Shown here one piece after another: positions 36,563-45,379 of a stretch of 60,799 nt of DNA (the stretch's first letter is position 1; every line of letters begins with the position of its first letter). The DNA is taken from positions 1 to 60,799 of the forward strand of contig MABD01000036.1 of the NCBI GenBank assembly GCA_002162955.1. The letters run 5' to 3'. Made by a program: the position numbers and the translations under genes. The notes below the pieces were generated by a model. The model saw nothing but the letters and a program-made list of their open reading frames with translations. It made no database searches and had not been told where the DNA came from. This DNA comes from Gammaproteobacteria bacterium 45_16_T64 (lineage in GTDB: Bacteria; Pseudomonadota; Gammaproteobacteria; Pseudomonadales; Ketobacteraceae).

Positions 36563-38089
36563 ATGGCTCAAGCAGTAGAACATCATAAAATTGCCATTAT
36601 AGGCAGTGGATTCTCTGGCCTCGGTATGGCAATTAAACTGAAACAGTCTGGGGAAAACGACTTTGTTGTGTTTGAAAAGGAAGGCGGCGTTGGCGGAACC
36701 TGGCGAGTAAACCATTACCCAGGATGTGCCTGTGACGTCCCCTCTCACCTCTATTCGTTTTCTTTTGCGTCCAACCCAACCTGGACGCGCATGTTTGCCC
36801 CACAACCAGAAATCAAAAACTACCTGGAGCATTGCGCAGAAAAATTTACGCTAATGCCCCATGTGCGATTAAATAACGCCGTCACTAGCGCTCGTTGGGA
36901 TGAAGACAATACCGTATGGCGCATCCAAGATCAGCATGGAAAGCAGCACACTGCTACGATGATCGTTGCAGGCACGGGAGGCTTGTCCACGCCTTCCTAT
37001 CCAAACCTTAACGGTGTCGAAAGATTTGAAGGCACTATTTTTCATTCCCAAGATTGGAATCACGAATACGACTTGACAGGCAAGCGCGTTGCGGTGATTG
37101 GTACCGGGGCATCTGCCATTCAATTTGTTCCCCATGTTCAGAAACAGGCTAAAAAAGTAGATCTTTATCAGCGTACTGCTCCCTGGGTTATGTCCAAACC
37201 CGATCGCGCAATGTCCTGGGCCGAGCGAAATCTATTTAAGCGTTTGCCCGCCGCGCAAAATGCGTTACGTAAAAGTATTTACTGGATGCTAGAAAGCCGC
37301 GTATTGGGCTTCACCGTTAACCCGCGCTTGATGGTCATTGCAAAACGTTGGGCACTCAATCACATTCGCGCCCAAATCACCGATCCAGAATTACGTAAAA
37401 AAGTAACCCCCGACTACACCATTGGTTGTAAGCGCATCCTGATGTCAGATGATTACTACCCAGCATTAGATCAACCCAATGCAGAGGTAGTAACAACCGG
37501 TATTCAGGAAATAAAAGCCAACAGTATTGTCACCGTTGACGGTGAAGAACGCGAAGTAGACGCTATTATTTATGGCACAGGATTCGCTGCAACAAGCCCA
37601 GTACCCAAAGGCGTTATTCATGGACGAGATGGTGTCGACTTGGTGGATTCGTGGAAGGATGGACCCGAGGCGTACAAAGGCACCACTATATCCGGCTTTC
37701 CAAATTTATTCATGCTAATGGGCCCCAATACTGGTCTAGGCCATAATTCCATGGTCTATATGATTGAATCGCAAATTACTTATGTACTAGACGCCATGAA
37801 AAAAATGCGTAAAGAGAATATCGGCTACGTGGACGTACTTCCTGAAGTACAAGCAACTTACAACGAAGCGATTCAACGTAAAACCTCTGGATCTGTATGG
37901 AACTCCGGTGGTTGCCAAAGTTGGTACCTACACCCTGAGACCGGGAAAAATGTCACGCTATGGCCGGACTTTACGTGGAAGTTTCGACTTCAGACCCGTC
38001 AATTCGACACTAAAGCCTATTACCTGCAACCTGCAATTACATCTCATTCCAATATAACAACACCCAACACTACTGAGGCAACTGCATGA
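36563..38089 (+). CDS. Flavin-dependent monooxygenase, Baeyer-Villiger type
   Basis: About 508 residues from the ATG at 36563, which has GGAAGGG upstream; the longer frame from 36476 would run over the operator repeats. FAD motif IAIIGSGFSGLGMA, then GGTWRVNHYPGCACDVPSHL typical of type I BVMOs, the fingerprint FEGTIFHSQDW (FxGxxxHxxxW), and the NADPH motif VAVIGTGASAIQFVPHV. IIYGTGF closes the FAD domain. Such enzymes insert oxygen next to a ketone to give an ester, or oxygenate S/N. It is translationally coupled (TGA/ATG overlap) to the SDR gene, which could supply the ketone from a secondary alcohol. Substrate unknown; long-chain or cyclic ketones fit the region. Confidence 0.9.
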   Translation: MAQAVEHHKIAIIGSGFSGLGMAIKLKQSGENDFVVFEKEGGVGGTWRVNHYPGCACDVPSHLYSFSFASNPTWTRMFAPQPEIKNYLEHCAEKFTLMPHVRLNNAVTSARWDEDNTVWRIQDQHGKQHTATMIVAGTGGLSTPSYPNLNGVERFEGTIFHSQDWNHEYDLTGKRVAVIGTGASAIQFVPHVQKQAKKVDLYQRTAPWVMSKPDRAMSWAERNLFKRLPAAQNALRKSIYWMLESRVLGFTVNPRLMVIAKRWALNHIRAQITDPELRKKVTPDYTIGCKRILMSDDYYPALDQPNAEVVTTGIQEIKANSIVTVDGEEREVDAIIYGTGFAATSPVPKGVIHGRDGVDLVDSWKDGPEAYKGTTISGFPNLFMLMGPNTGLGHNSMVYMIESQITYVLDAMKKMRKENIGYVDVLPEVQATYNEAIQRKTSGSVWNSGGCQSWYLHPETGKNVTLWPDFTWKFRLQTRQFDTKAYYLQPAITSHSNITTPNTTEATA

Positions 38090-38922
38090 AAAACGTTACC
38101 GATAAAGTCGCTGCAATTACTGGCGCAGCATCCGGCATAGGACGCGCACTCGCCCTCGAATTAGCACAACAGGGTTGTCATATCGCGTTAAGTGATGTTG
38201 ATGAAACAGGCCTAGCAGAGACAGCTTCCCAAGCAGCGGCTTACGGCATTAAAGTAACCACTCAGAAACTAGACGTTGCCGACAGAGAGGCTGTACATGC
38301 GTGGGCAGATACCGTGGTTAACGATCATGGCAAAGTGAATATGATATTCAATAATGCCGGTGTTGCGCTGGGTGGGACGGTAGCAAAAACAGATTACAGT
38401 GACTACGAATGGATTATGAATATTAATATGTGGGGAGTTGTCTACGGTACGAAGGCATTCCTACCCTATATTCAAGAATCCGGTGAAGGTCACATCGTTA
38501 ATATATCCAGTATCTTTGGCATATTCGCACAGCCCACACAAAGCGCGTATAACATGTCAAAGTTTGCTGTTAGAGGGTTTACCGAATCATTACGTCAAGA
38601 ATTAGACATCAGCAAAGATAACGTTTCCGCCACCTGCGTACACCCAGGTGGCATTAAAACCAATATCGCCAAAAATGCTCGTATGAACAGCAGTGTGAGT
38701 GAACTAACCGGTGGTGATGCAGAAACAGCACGCGCGCAATTTGATGCTATGTTTATGACTACGCCAGAGAAAGCCGCTAAGGTTATTCTCAACGCAGTGT
38801 CGAAAAACAAGCGTCGCGTGCTGATTGGACCTGACGCAAAAGTATTGGATATTATGCAGCGCAGTTTGCCGATGGCCTATCAGCGCTTAGTAACCTCTTC
38901 CATGAAGTTAGCCAAACGCTAG
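38086..38922 (+). CDS. Short-chain dehydrogenase/reductase (classical SDR)
   Basis: This encodes 278 residues. The cofactor motif TGAASGIG (about 12-19), NNAG (about 88-91), the catalytic serine in NISSIFG and Y-x3-K as YNMSK (Tyr about 155) are all present, with PGGI after the active site. This is a complete classical SDR, probably NAD(P)-dependent alcohol/ketone oxidoreductase. The ATG overlaps the monooxygenase stop by 4 bp, so the two are co-translated and probably act in series. The residue pattern and C-terminal ALP-like tail are of the common lipid/steroid SDR branch, but the substrate is not visible. Confidence 0.92.
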   Translation: MKNVTDKVAAITGAASGIGRALALELAQQGCHIALSDVDETGLAETASQAAAYGIKVTTQKLDVADREAVHAWADTVVNDHGKVNMIFNNAGVALGGTVAKTDYSDYEWIMNINMWGVVYGTKAFLPYIQESGEGHIVNISSIFGIFAQPTQSAYNMSKFAVRGFTESLRQELDISKDNVSATCVHPGGIKTNIAKNARMNSSVSELTGGDAETARAQFDAMFMTTPEKAAKVILNAVSKNKRRVLIGPDAKVLDIMQRSLPMAYQRLVTSSMKLAKR

Positions 38923-38939
38923 CGTAGATTCCGACCTTG

Positions 38940-38981
38940 CCTGATATTTCCTTACACAGAAAAAGCCAAGGGAATATCAGG
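38940..38981. terminator. Bidirectional terminator-like hairpin between SDR and transglutaminase-like genes
   Basis: Arms 38940-38953 (CCTGATATTTCCTT) and 38968-38981 pair over 14 positions with one G-U pair, with a 14-base loop. It lies between convergent genes and overlaps the last codons of the minus-strand gene. A short A-run is in the loop. Confidence 0.6.
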
Positions 38982-39596
38982 TAAATTATCATAAGCCTCT
39001 TTGATATCGGTAAAACTCGTTAACACTTGCACTACCACCGGTAACGGTTCAGGCCAAATCTCTGGAAAGTCAGCCTCTAATTTCCCATCCGTTGGGAACG
39101 CTAATTGCTCCACCGGAGGAACAAACTGAGCATCCACCCCATCTTTATTCCCTCTTGGGTCTATTCGATACCAGCCATAGTCCTGTAGATAGACAGCATT
39201 AAGACCGTGCAAGCAATAAGGTGCGCCATTGTCTTCTAAGCTTAACCGTTGGTAGCAAAAACCTGCTGGAATATTATTGGCCCGTAATAACGCGGCCAAT
39301 AAATGGCTCTTGCTATAGCAATAACCGGTCGTGTGTTTAAGAACCGAAGACGCCATACAGGTTACCGGATTTGATTGAAAGTCCCAGCTATGTCGAATGT
39401 TATCTCGTACCCATTCAAAACAGCGTTTTGCAATAACATAGTCTCTCCCCTGAGTTGCACTAATATCTTCTGAACCTTCAGCAAGTAAAGCAGCAAGTTC
39501 AAGAATAGCAGGCGAAGCAAAATCAATGATACTTGACGCCTGAAGGTAAGCCGTCAGCGCCTTACTTTGGGTGTTTACATCAATATCATTAGGCAT
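38952..39596 (-). CDS. Transglutaminase-like (papain-fold) protein
   Basis: This encodes 214 residues. Motif order fits the bacterial transglutaminase-like domain: GYCYSKSHLLAALLRA (Cys of the triad), ClHGLNAVYL (His, in the segment PYCLHGLNAVYLQDYGW) and YRIDPRGNK (Asp). No signal peptide is present, so it is cytoplasmic. Family members are proteases, amidases or cross-linkers; the substrate is unknown. The start ATG overlaps the upstream hydrolase gene's end by 8 bp, making a two-gene operon with that dienelactone-hydrolase-like enzyme. Confidence 0.88.
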   Translation of the reverse strand: MPNDIDVNTQSKALTAYLQASSIIDFASPAILELAALLAEGSEDISATQGRDYVIAKRCFEWVRDNIRHSWDFQSNPVTCMASSVLKHTTGYCYSKSHLLAALLRANNIPAGFCYQRLSLEDNGAPYCLHGLNAVYLQDYGWYRIDPRGNKDGVDAQFVPPVEQLAFPTDGKLEADFPEIWPEPLPVVVQVLTSFTDIKEAYDNLPDIPLAFSV

Positions 39597-40371
39597 TGGC
39601 TAGCAACCTTTCTCCGAAGAATGACAACAATTTCTCATAGGCTAGTTGTGTTGGATGCCCAGGGGTGTCGTTATACTCAATGGTATGAACGGCATGGGCA
39701 AAGGGCCGTATTTTATGCTTATTGAATAACGAGCTGTCGATTTCATATCGAATGAAATTCTCTCCCAGCATCTCTTCCACTGCATCAAATCGATATTTTG
39801 TACAAATCGGATCATTGGTAAACCGAAAACCCAGCACGGAAATATTATCTCGCTTAGCCCGAGCAACCCCTTGCGCGACCTCCTCCTTAGGTAAGCCTAG
39901 TGCAGCTTTACCTTTCTTCGTTAACATACCCCCCGCATATCCCGGTTGAGACATCACAGGGGCAGCTATGGATTCATCAATCATCAATGAAAGTACGAAA
40001 CCACCCGTAAAACACATACCAATCGCGCCAACCGGCCCTCCCGAGGCTGTTTGCATATCACGGCTTAGCGCTCGCAACCACTCTGTCACAAAGCTTGGTT
40101 TCTGATGGGCTAAGAGGTTAAATTCTTTTTGGATACACATCCTCACGATGTTCTTTCCCGGCTCAAAGGGGCTATTCGCCGTACCAAACAGCAAAGGCAG
40201 GTAAACTGTATACCCATCGCGATGTAGGCGGCGCGCAAAATCAACTGTATGTTCCGTCATGCCAGGCAGTTCGAGGAGAAGTAGTACCGCTGGTTTATCA
40301 TCTCCACCCAATTTATAGACTTCCCGTGTTAAATCTCCGTAAGAAAATTCAAATGTCTGAAACCCTTGCAT
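39589..40371 (-). CDS. Dienelactone-hydrolase-family alpha/beta hydrolase
   Basis: This encodes 260 residues. The nucleophile elbow is GMCFTGGF (Cys as in dienelactone hydrolase rather than Ser), with candidate acid in FRFTNDPICTKYRFD and His in the TPGHPTQ segment. It is cytoplasmic. The family cleaves lactones and other small esters. Its position next to a Baeyer-Villiger enzyme, which makes esters or lactones, is suggestive, though this gene is on the opposite strand. A GGAG-type site lies about 12 bases before the ATG. The 210 bp to the divergent desaturase gene hold no further gene. Confidence 0.86.
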   Translation of the reverse strand: MQGFQTFEFSYGDLTREVYKLGGDDKPAVLLLLELPGMTEHTVDFARRLHRDGYTVYLPLLFGTANSPFEPGKNIVRMCIQKEFNLLAHQKPSFVTEWLRALSRDMQTASGGPVGAIGMCFTGGFVLSLMIDESIAAPVMSQPGYAGGMLTKKGKAALGLPKEEVAQGVARAKRDNISVLGFRFTNDPICTKYRFDAVEEMLGENFIRYEIDSSLFNKHKIRPFAHAVHTIEYNDTPGHPTQLAYEKLLSFFGERLLANA

Positions 40372-40581
40372 ACCCTTTTCTCCTTATAATCACTACATCG
40401 ATTTCCGAGTGTACCTTTCCCGTTAACCATCCGCCATAGCTCTTCATTCAATGCTTGGGCTAATCCACCATTTTTTTGCTCTCTATAAGAATTGCGCGTA
40501 ATCGAAAATACTGAAGATTTTATCCACCTCATGGGCTAATCTTGCTTTCCATTACTTTCACATTATGGAGATTTACGTGCA

Positions 40582-41733
40582 ATGAGACGCACTCCCCTGC
40601 CAATAGATCTAAAAGCGTTTGCCAATGATATTGACGACTTACGCCAGCAGTTAAAACACGATACGGGCCCAAAGGATCTGGCACACTTTAAGAAAATAGA
40701 GATCACAGTGTGGTTATTAGCCTTTATTGGGCTCTCTACTGCATGGCTTGGGCCTAACCCCATTGCGATTTTTGCATTGGCTGCCGCTAGCTTCGCCCGT
40801 TGGACCATTCTTTCTCATCATATCAGTCACCGAGGATACGAGAATATTCCTGGAGCCCCTGCCCGGTACCAAAGCAAGACATACGCAAGAGGCTGGCGTC
40901 GACTCATCCACTGGATGGATTGGGTACACCCCGATGCCTGGCATCACGAACATGATGTAATGCACCATTATAATTTGGGTGAAACAGGCGACCCTGACGT
41001 ACCTCAAAATAATGCGGGATGGATTCGAGACTCCCGACTACCTGCCCCCATTAAACTCCTTATTGTTACGCTTATCGCTATTGTATGGAAACCCATTTAC
41101 TACGCGCCAAACACGTTAAATTCGTTGCTTAACAAACAAGAGAAAACCTCATATGAACTCGGTTCTTGGGATTTATGGTCGCCTTTTAAAAAACGATTTT
41201 GGTTAATCATTTGGCGCTGTTGGTTGCCTTATATTAGCTTTCGATTTGTCTTCTTACCGGGGCTATTCTTATTGATCAGCCCAGAAGCCGCATTATATGC
41301 ATTAGTTAATTTGCTGATTGCTGAAGTTGTTATCAATCTTTGGAGCTATATTGTTATCGTTCCAAACCATGCGGGTTCCGATATTTATGTGTTTGATCAA
41401 CACCCTTCTGATCGCGCCAATTTCTATCTCAATCAGATTTTGGGATCGGTGGATTATCACTGCGGCGGAAACACCCGAGACTTTATGCATGGCTGGCTCA
41501 ACTACCAAGTAGAGCATCATCTATTTCCTGACATGACGGCAAGACAGTATCAAATGGCACACAAACGCATTCGAGAGATATGTGAGAAACACAATGTACC
41601 TGTGGTATCTGAATCCGTTTTTAAACGCGTGGGGAAACTCACGAAAATACTGATTGGCACAGAAACGCAACCGTTATGGCCGGGCATTGTTGATACCAGC
41701 ATCACCGCGCCACAACCATTAGCCAATGCATAA
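40582..41733 (+). CDS. Membrane fatty acid desaturase
   Basis: This encodes 383 residues. Three histidine boxes of the membrane di-iron desaturase/hydroxylase family are intact: HHISHRGYEN, HEHDVMHHYN (HxxxHH) and YQVEHHLFPD (QxxHH). Several hydrophobic segments lie between them. The last box with Gln is typical of front-end or acyl-lipid desaturases. It would introduce a double bond into fatty acyl chains at the membrane, drawing electrons from ferredoxin or cytochrome b5-like donors. GGAG is 11 bases before the ATG. It diverges from the hydrolase/transglutaminase operon. The FabR-like regulator in the window could also act on it; no GTATAC site was seen near it. Confidence 0.92.
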   Translation: MRRTPLPIDLKAFANDIDDLRQQLKHDTGPKDLAHFKKIEITVWLLAFIGLSTAWLGPNPIAIFALAAASFARWTILSHHISHRGYENIPGAPARYQSKTYARGWRRLIHWMDWVHPDAWHHEHDVMHHYNLGETGDPDVPQNNAGWIRDSRLPAPIKLLIVTLIAIVWKPIYYAPNTLNSLLNKQEKTSYELGSWDLWSPFKKRFWLIIWRCWLPYISFRFVFLPGLFLLISPEAALYALVNLLIAEVVINLWSYIVIVPNHAGSDIYVFDQHPSDRANFYLNQILGSVDYHCGGNTRDFMHGWLNYQVEHHLFPDMTARQYQMAHKRIREICEKHNVPVVSESVFKRVGKLTKILIGTETQPLWPGIVDTSITAPQPLANA

Positions 41734-41762
41734 CTCTGTCTTTGTAGTAAGCATAGTAACGA

Positions 41763-41795
41763 AGGCTAGAGGTATAGTTACTATACCTCTAGCCT
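41763..41795. terminator. Strong bidirectional terminator containing the AraC-gene stop codon
   Basis: Perfect 16-bp arms AGGCTAGAGGTATAGT (41763-41778) and its complement (41780-41795) are separated by one base, so the real loop is about five bases. It sits between the convergent desaturase and AraC genes. The TAG stop of the AraC gene is within the right arm. Confidence 0.75.
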
Positions 41796-42790
41796 CTGAC
41801 ATCCATTAGTCCGAAGCGTTGACGGTATTCGTTCATCGTCATCCCGGTACTGCGCTTAAATAAACGCCTAAAGGAACTTAAGTCTTCATAACCTGCGTCC
41901 CAGATAATGGCATTGGCCGCCTCTTTACTACTTTCCAAGCTACGCTTCACGTGCTCTAACCTAAGCCTCTGGATATAAGAGCTTGGCGTTTCCCCCGTTG
42001 CTTTCTTAAAGCGCCGCCCAAGTTGTCGTTCGCTCATATGGCTTTGTTCAGCCAAATCACCCACAAATACCGAGCCTTTATAATTTTCTTCCAACCAACG
42101 TTGAAGGTTAATGACTGCAGTATCTCCGTGCCGCTTATTCGGTTGAAACATCGCAAATGATGACTGCTCTTTGTGCTCTAAATCAATGAGCATCATTTTT
42201 GCCGTTAGTACCGCTAGCTCTCTACCCATCATTCGCTCGATGATAAATAGTACCATTTGATTAATTGCCGCAGCGCCACCACTACTAATAAGCATTCCAT
42301 GATCCAGCAGCATTTTATCAGTATCAAAATTCTCCTGTGGAAAAAGGGAGGCAGCCATGTCTTTCATTATCCAGTGGCAGGTGAGGTCACGGCCCCGAGC
42401 AAGACCCGCAGCAGCCAGCAATAGGCTACCACTACAGGATGCCGCAATAAGGGTGCCCTGCGCCTGCCACTCCTGCATTGTCTCAAACCACGGCTCATAT
42501 TTCCCCAACACCTCCAGGATACGTCGCTTTGTGTTTACTGCCTCAATGATTCCAGGAACAATCAACACATCCGGCCTCTCGATCGTATCTATACCCACCA
42601 ATGGCCCAATAGAATAGCCGTTAAAGGCTTGTTGTTGTTCATCCAAGCCAATCAGCGTCGTCTCAAATACTTCATAGTTCTTGTTCATGAAATGACCGTG
42701 GCAATAGTTTGCTGAAATCAATAGATCCAGGGTCGCCATTACCCCCGATGCCTGGCAACGCTCCGACACCACTACCGCTACTTTGATCAT
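41789..42790 (-). CDS. GlxA-like AraC-family regulator (DJ-1/PfpI plus AraC HTH)
   Basis: This encodes 333 residues. Residues 1-195 form a DJ-1/PfpI-type class I glutamine amidotransferase-like domain (DVLIVPGI; IAASCSGSLLLAAAGLARG, with a Cys at the nucleophile elbow). The C-terminal third (about 225-325) is a double AraC HTH: MSERQLGRRFKKATGETPSS, IIWDAGYEDLSSFRRLFKRS and TGMTMNEYRQRFG. Members respond to small nitrogenous or carnitine-like ligands. GGAG precedes the ATG. It is divergent from the MMPL exporter gene with 216 bp between, so control of that operon is likely. Confidence 0.92.
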   Translation of the reverse strand: MIKVAVVVSERCQASGVMATLDLLISANYCHGHFMNKNYEVFETTLIGLDEQQQAFNGYSIGPLVGIDTIERPDVLIVPGIIEAVNTKRRILEVLGKYEPWFETMQEWQAQGTLIAASCSGSLLLAAAGLARGRDLTCHWIMKDMAASLFPQENFDTDKMLLDHGMLISSGGAAAINQMVLFIIERMMGRELAVLTAKMMLIDLEHKEQSSFAMFQPNKRHGDTAVINLQRWLEENYKGSVFVGDLAEQSHMSERQLGRRFKKATGETPSSYIQRLRLEHVKRSLESSKEAANAIIWDAGYEDLSSFRRLFKRSTGMTMNEYRQRFGLMDVRG

Positions 42791-43006
42791 CTCTCACTCC
42801 GTATTGATGGTTACCTTCTCAGTGTATCCCGCCAGACATGGCTTGATAATGCCTGATACGACATTATAGATGCCATTTCAGTCAAATGTCCGATTTAACA
42901 CCCAAATGGCTGTTTACGCCCCTCCGCAACGCATTCTCTGAGCTTATTCTGCAACTGTCCATATCCAATATGCATGACAAATAAACAATGAATAGGAACA
43001 CAGACA

Positions 43007-45379
43007 ATGAGTCGAACGTACGCCCATTGGGTCTTGAAACACCGTGTATTAGTGACTGCGATCACCCTGCTGATGATCGCGGCAATGGCAAGCGGCCTGC
43101 CCCGCTTACGCTTCAGTATTGATTACGAATACTTTTTTGGGCCTGACAATCCAGAGCTACAAGCCTATGAGAAAATAAAAGAGGCCTATACAGACACCGA
43201 CAACTTGGTGTTTATCGTCACCCCAACCCAGGGTAGCGATGTGTTTACGCAAGATGTATTGCTGGTAGTAGAGAAACTAACAGAGCAAGCATGGACGCTG
43301 CCTTACGCGAATCGCGTCGATTCGATTACTAATTTCCAGCATAGCTATGCCGGGTTGGACAGCGATGAATTGATCGTCGAGCCCCTAGTGGATAATGCCC
43401 AACGCTTGGATGTTGCCACAATCCAACGCGTAAGGCAGGTCGCCCTATCTGAACCCAGCCTACTTAATTTCATTCAAGCCTCTGACGGTTCCGCCACCAG
43501 TGTTTTCGCAACATTTAATTTACCGAATCAAAGCCCACAAGAAATTGCAGAACTGATTGGCGCTGCAAAAGTTATCATCAACGATCTCCAACAAGCTCAC
43601 CCAGAGGTAACCATCAGACCCATTGGCCTCACCATGCTTAGCTATACCTACGGCCAAGCCAGTCGCCAAGATATTAAACAACTCACCCCGTTGATGTTCT
43701 TTTTTGTGTTAATTCTGGTAGCGGTATTTACCCGGTCTGCATGGGGAACCTTCCTCTCCATGATCATCATCATAGTAACGAATATTGCAGCATTCGGCGT
43801 ATTTGGCTGGCTAAACATTCCTATCACTACCGTTACCGCCGTTGCGCCCAGCATCATTATGGCCATTGTGATTGCCCACTGCGTACATTTTATCGAAACC
43901 TTTATGCAACAGTGGCAAGGCCAGGGTCAAGGTCAAGCAAATAAACTCAGCGCCCTTACAACATCCATCGAGATGAATACGATGCCTATTTTTATTACCA
44001 GCCTCACTACGCTGATTGGCTTTCTATCGATGAATTTTAATGACGTACCACCTTACCGCGACCTCGGAAATCTCGTTGGTATTGCCGTCGTGATTGCGTT
44101 TACATTGAGCTTAAGCCTACTACCCATTTTCTTATCGATATTACCTACACGACAACGATCCATACGACAACATCAGACGTGGTTTGGAAAATTCGGTTTG
44201 TCTGTTATTCAGCGACGCGTGCCCGTGATGATGATTAGCCTATTAATGGTTATCGGCGCCATCGGGCTAATTCCTAGCAACACACTGAACGAAAAATTCG
44301 TTGAGCAATTTGATGAACGTTTCGAATTTCGTCGAGACAGTGATTTTTTCACTGATCATATCAGCGGCATCTATAGCATTGAATATTCAATCACCGCACC
44401 CGGTGACACAGAATTAAAGGCGGTATCTCCTGAGGCGTTATTGCAGGTTGACCACTTTGTACAATGGCTTAGAGATCAACCCGAAACCCGTCATGTATAT
44501 AGCATCACTGACACGTTCAAACGACTTAATAAGAATATGCACGGCGATAATAGCAAATGGTACAAGTTGCCCCATGATCCTCAGCTCGCCGCTCAATACT
44601 TATTACTCTACGAAATGTCATTACCCTTTGGGTTAGATGTGAACAACCAATTAACGCTCAATAAAGATGCTACTCGTGTGCAAGTGCGTTTTGACGACCT
44701 GCCTTCGTCTGAACTCCTGCTAATGGAAAAGAAAATAGCACAATGGTGGAAACAGCAGGCACCAAACTATGACGTTACCGGTGCTAGTACTACGATGATG
44801 TTCACTCATATTGTTAAGCGTGCTGTCGATAGCATGGTGGTCGGTACGTTGATCGCCTTCGGATTAATTTCCATCGTAATGGTTATTAGTCTCCGCTCCA
44901 TCAAGCTTGGCATCATAAGCCTATTACCGAATGTCATTCCCATCGTACTTAGCCTTGGTGCATGGGCGCTGATAGATGGTGAGATAGGCATGTCATTTGC
45001 AGTGGTTATTGTATTAACGCTAGGCATTATTGTGGATGATACTGTGCACTTCCTGAGTAAATATCAGTTCGCCCGCAAGCGTTTACACCTTAATCCCACA
45101 GCCGCTCTTCAACAGACATTTTCAACTGTGGGCATTGCCCTTTGTATTACCAGTGCGGCATTAGTCAGCGGATTTTTCGTATTGAGTTTATCCGGTTTCG
45201 CTCGCAACAGTGATATGGGCCTTATGGCCGCCATTACGGTAGGTATTGCATTACTTGTTGACCTATTACTGCTACCGGCCCTTCTATTCACCATCGACAA
45301 AACAACGCATACCTCAACGCTGACGACCCAAACAAGCACCGGCACTACATCAACAAATATCACTGGAGAAATCGCATGA
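43007..45379 (+). CDS. MMPL/RND-type membrane transporter
   Basis: This encodes 790 residues. The first helix (VLVTAITLLMIAAMASGL) is followed by a large periplasmic loop starting FSIDYEYFFGPDNPEL, the mark of MMPL/patched-like RND exporters. A five-helix block then follows (about 220-395), a second periplasmic loop, and a second five-helix block (about 610-770) with the conserved GIIVDDTVHFLSKY in a helix. It would export lipids or hydrophobic compounds by the proton gradient. AGGA precedes the ATG. The final TGA overlaps the next ATG, coupling it to the alpha/beta hydrolase. The C-terminus has a Thr-rich tail. Confidence 0.93.
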   Translation: MSRTYAHWVLKHRVLVTAITLLMIAAMASGLPRLRFSIDYEYFFGPDNPELQAYEKIKEAYTDTDNLVFIVTPTQGSDVFTQDVLLVVEKLTEQAWTLPYANRVDSITNFQHSYAGLDSDELIVEPLVDNAQRLDVATIQRVRQVALSEPSLLNFIQASDGSATSVFATFNLPNQSPQEIAELIGAAKVIINDLQQAHPEVTIRPIGLTMLSYTYGQASRQDIKQLTPLMFFFVLILVAVFTRSAWGTFLSMIIIIVTNIAAFGVFGWLNIPITTVTAVAPSIIMAIVIAHCVHFIETFMQQWQGQGQGQANKLSALTTSIEMNTMPIFITSLTTLIGFLSMNFNDVPPYRDLGNLVGIAVVIAFTLSLSLLPIFLSILPTRQRSIRQHQTWFGKFGLSVIQRRVPVMMISLLMVIGAIGLIPSNTLNEKFVEQFDERFEFRRDSDFFTDHISGIYSIEYSITAPGDTELKAVSPEALLQVDHFVQWLRDQPETRHVYSITDTFKRLNKNMHGDNSKWYKLPHDPQLAAQYLLLYEMSLPFGLDVNNQLTLNKDATRVQVRFDDLPSSELLLMEKKIAQWWKQQAPNYDVTGASTTMMFTHIVKRAVDSMVVGTLIAFGLISIVMVISLRSIKLGIISLLPNVIPIVLSLGAWALIDGEIGMSFAVVIVLTLGIIVDDTVHFLSKYQFARKRLHLNPTAALQQTFSTVGIALCITSAALVSGFFVLSLSGFARNSDMGLMAAITVGIALLVDLLLLPALLFTIDKTTHTSTLTTQTSTGTTSTNITGEIA

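Noticed and set aside
36419-36832. 137-codon minus-strand frame opposite the monooxygenase gene
   Set aside because: It covers the real gene's FAD motif in antisense and the operator region. Composition and motifs do not support coding.
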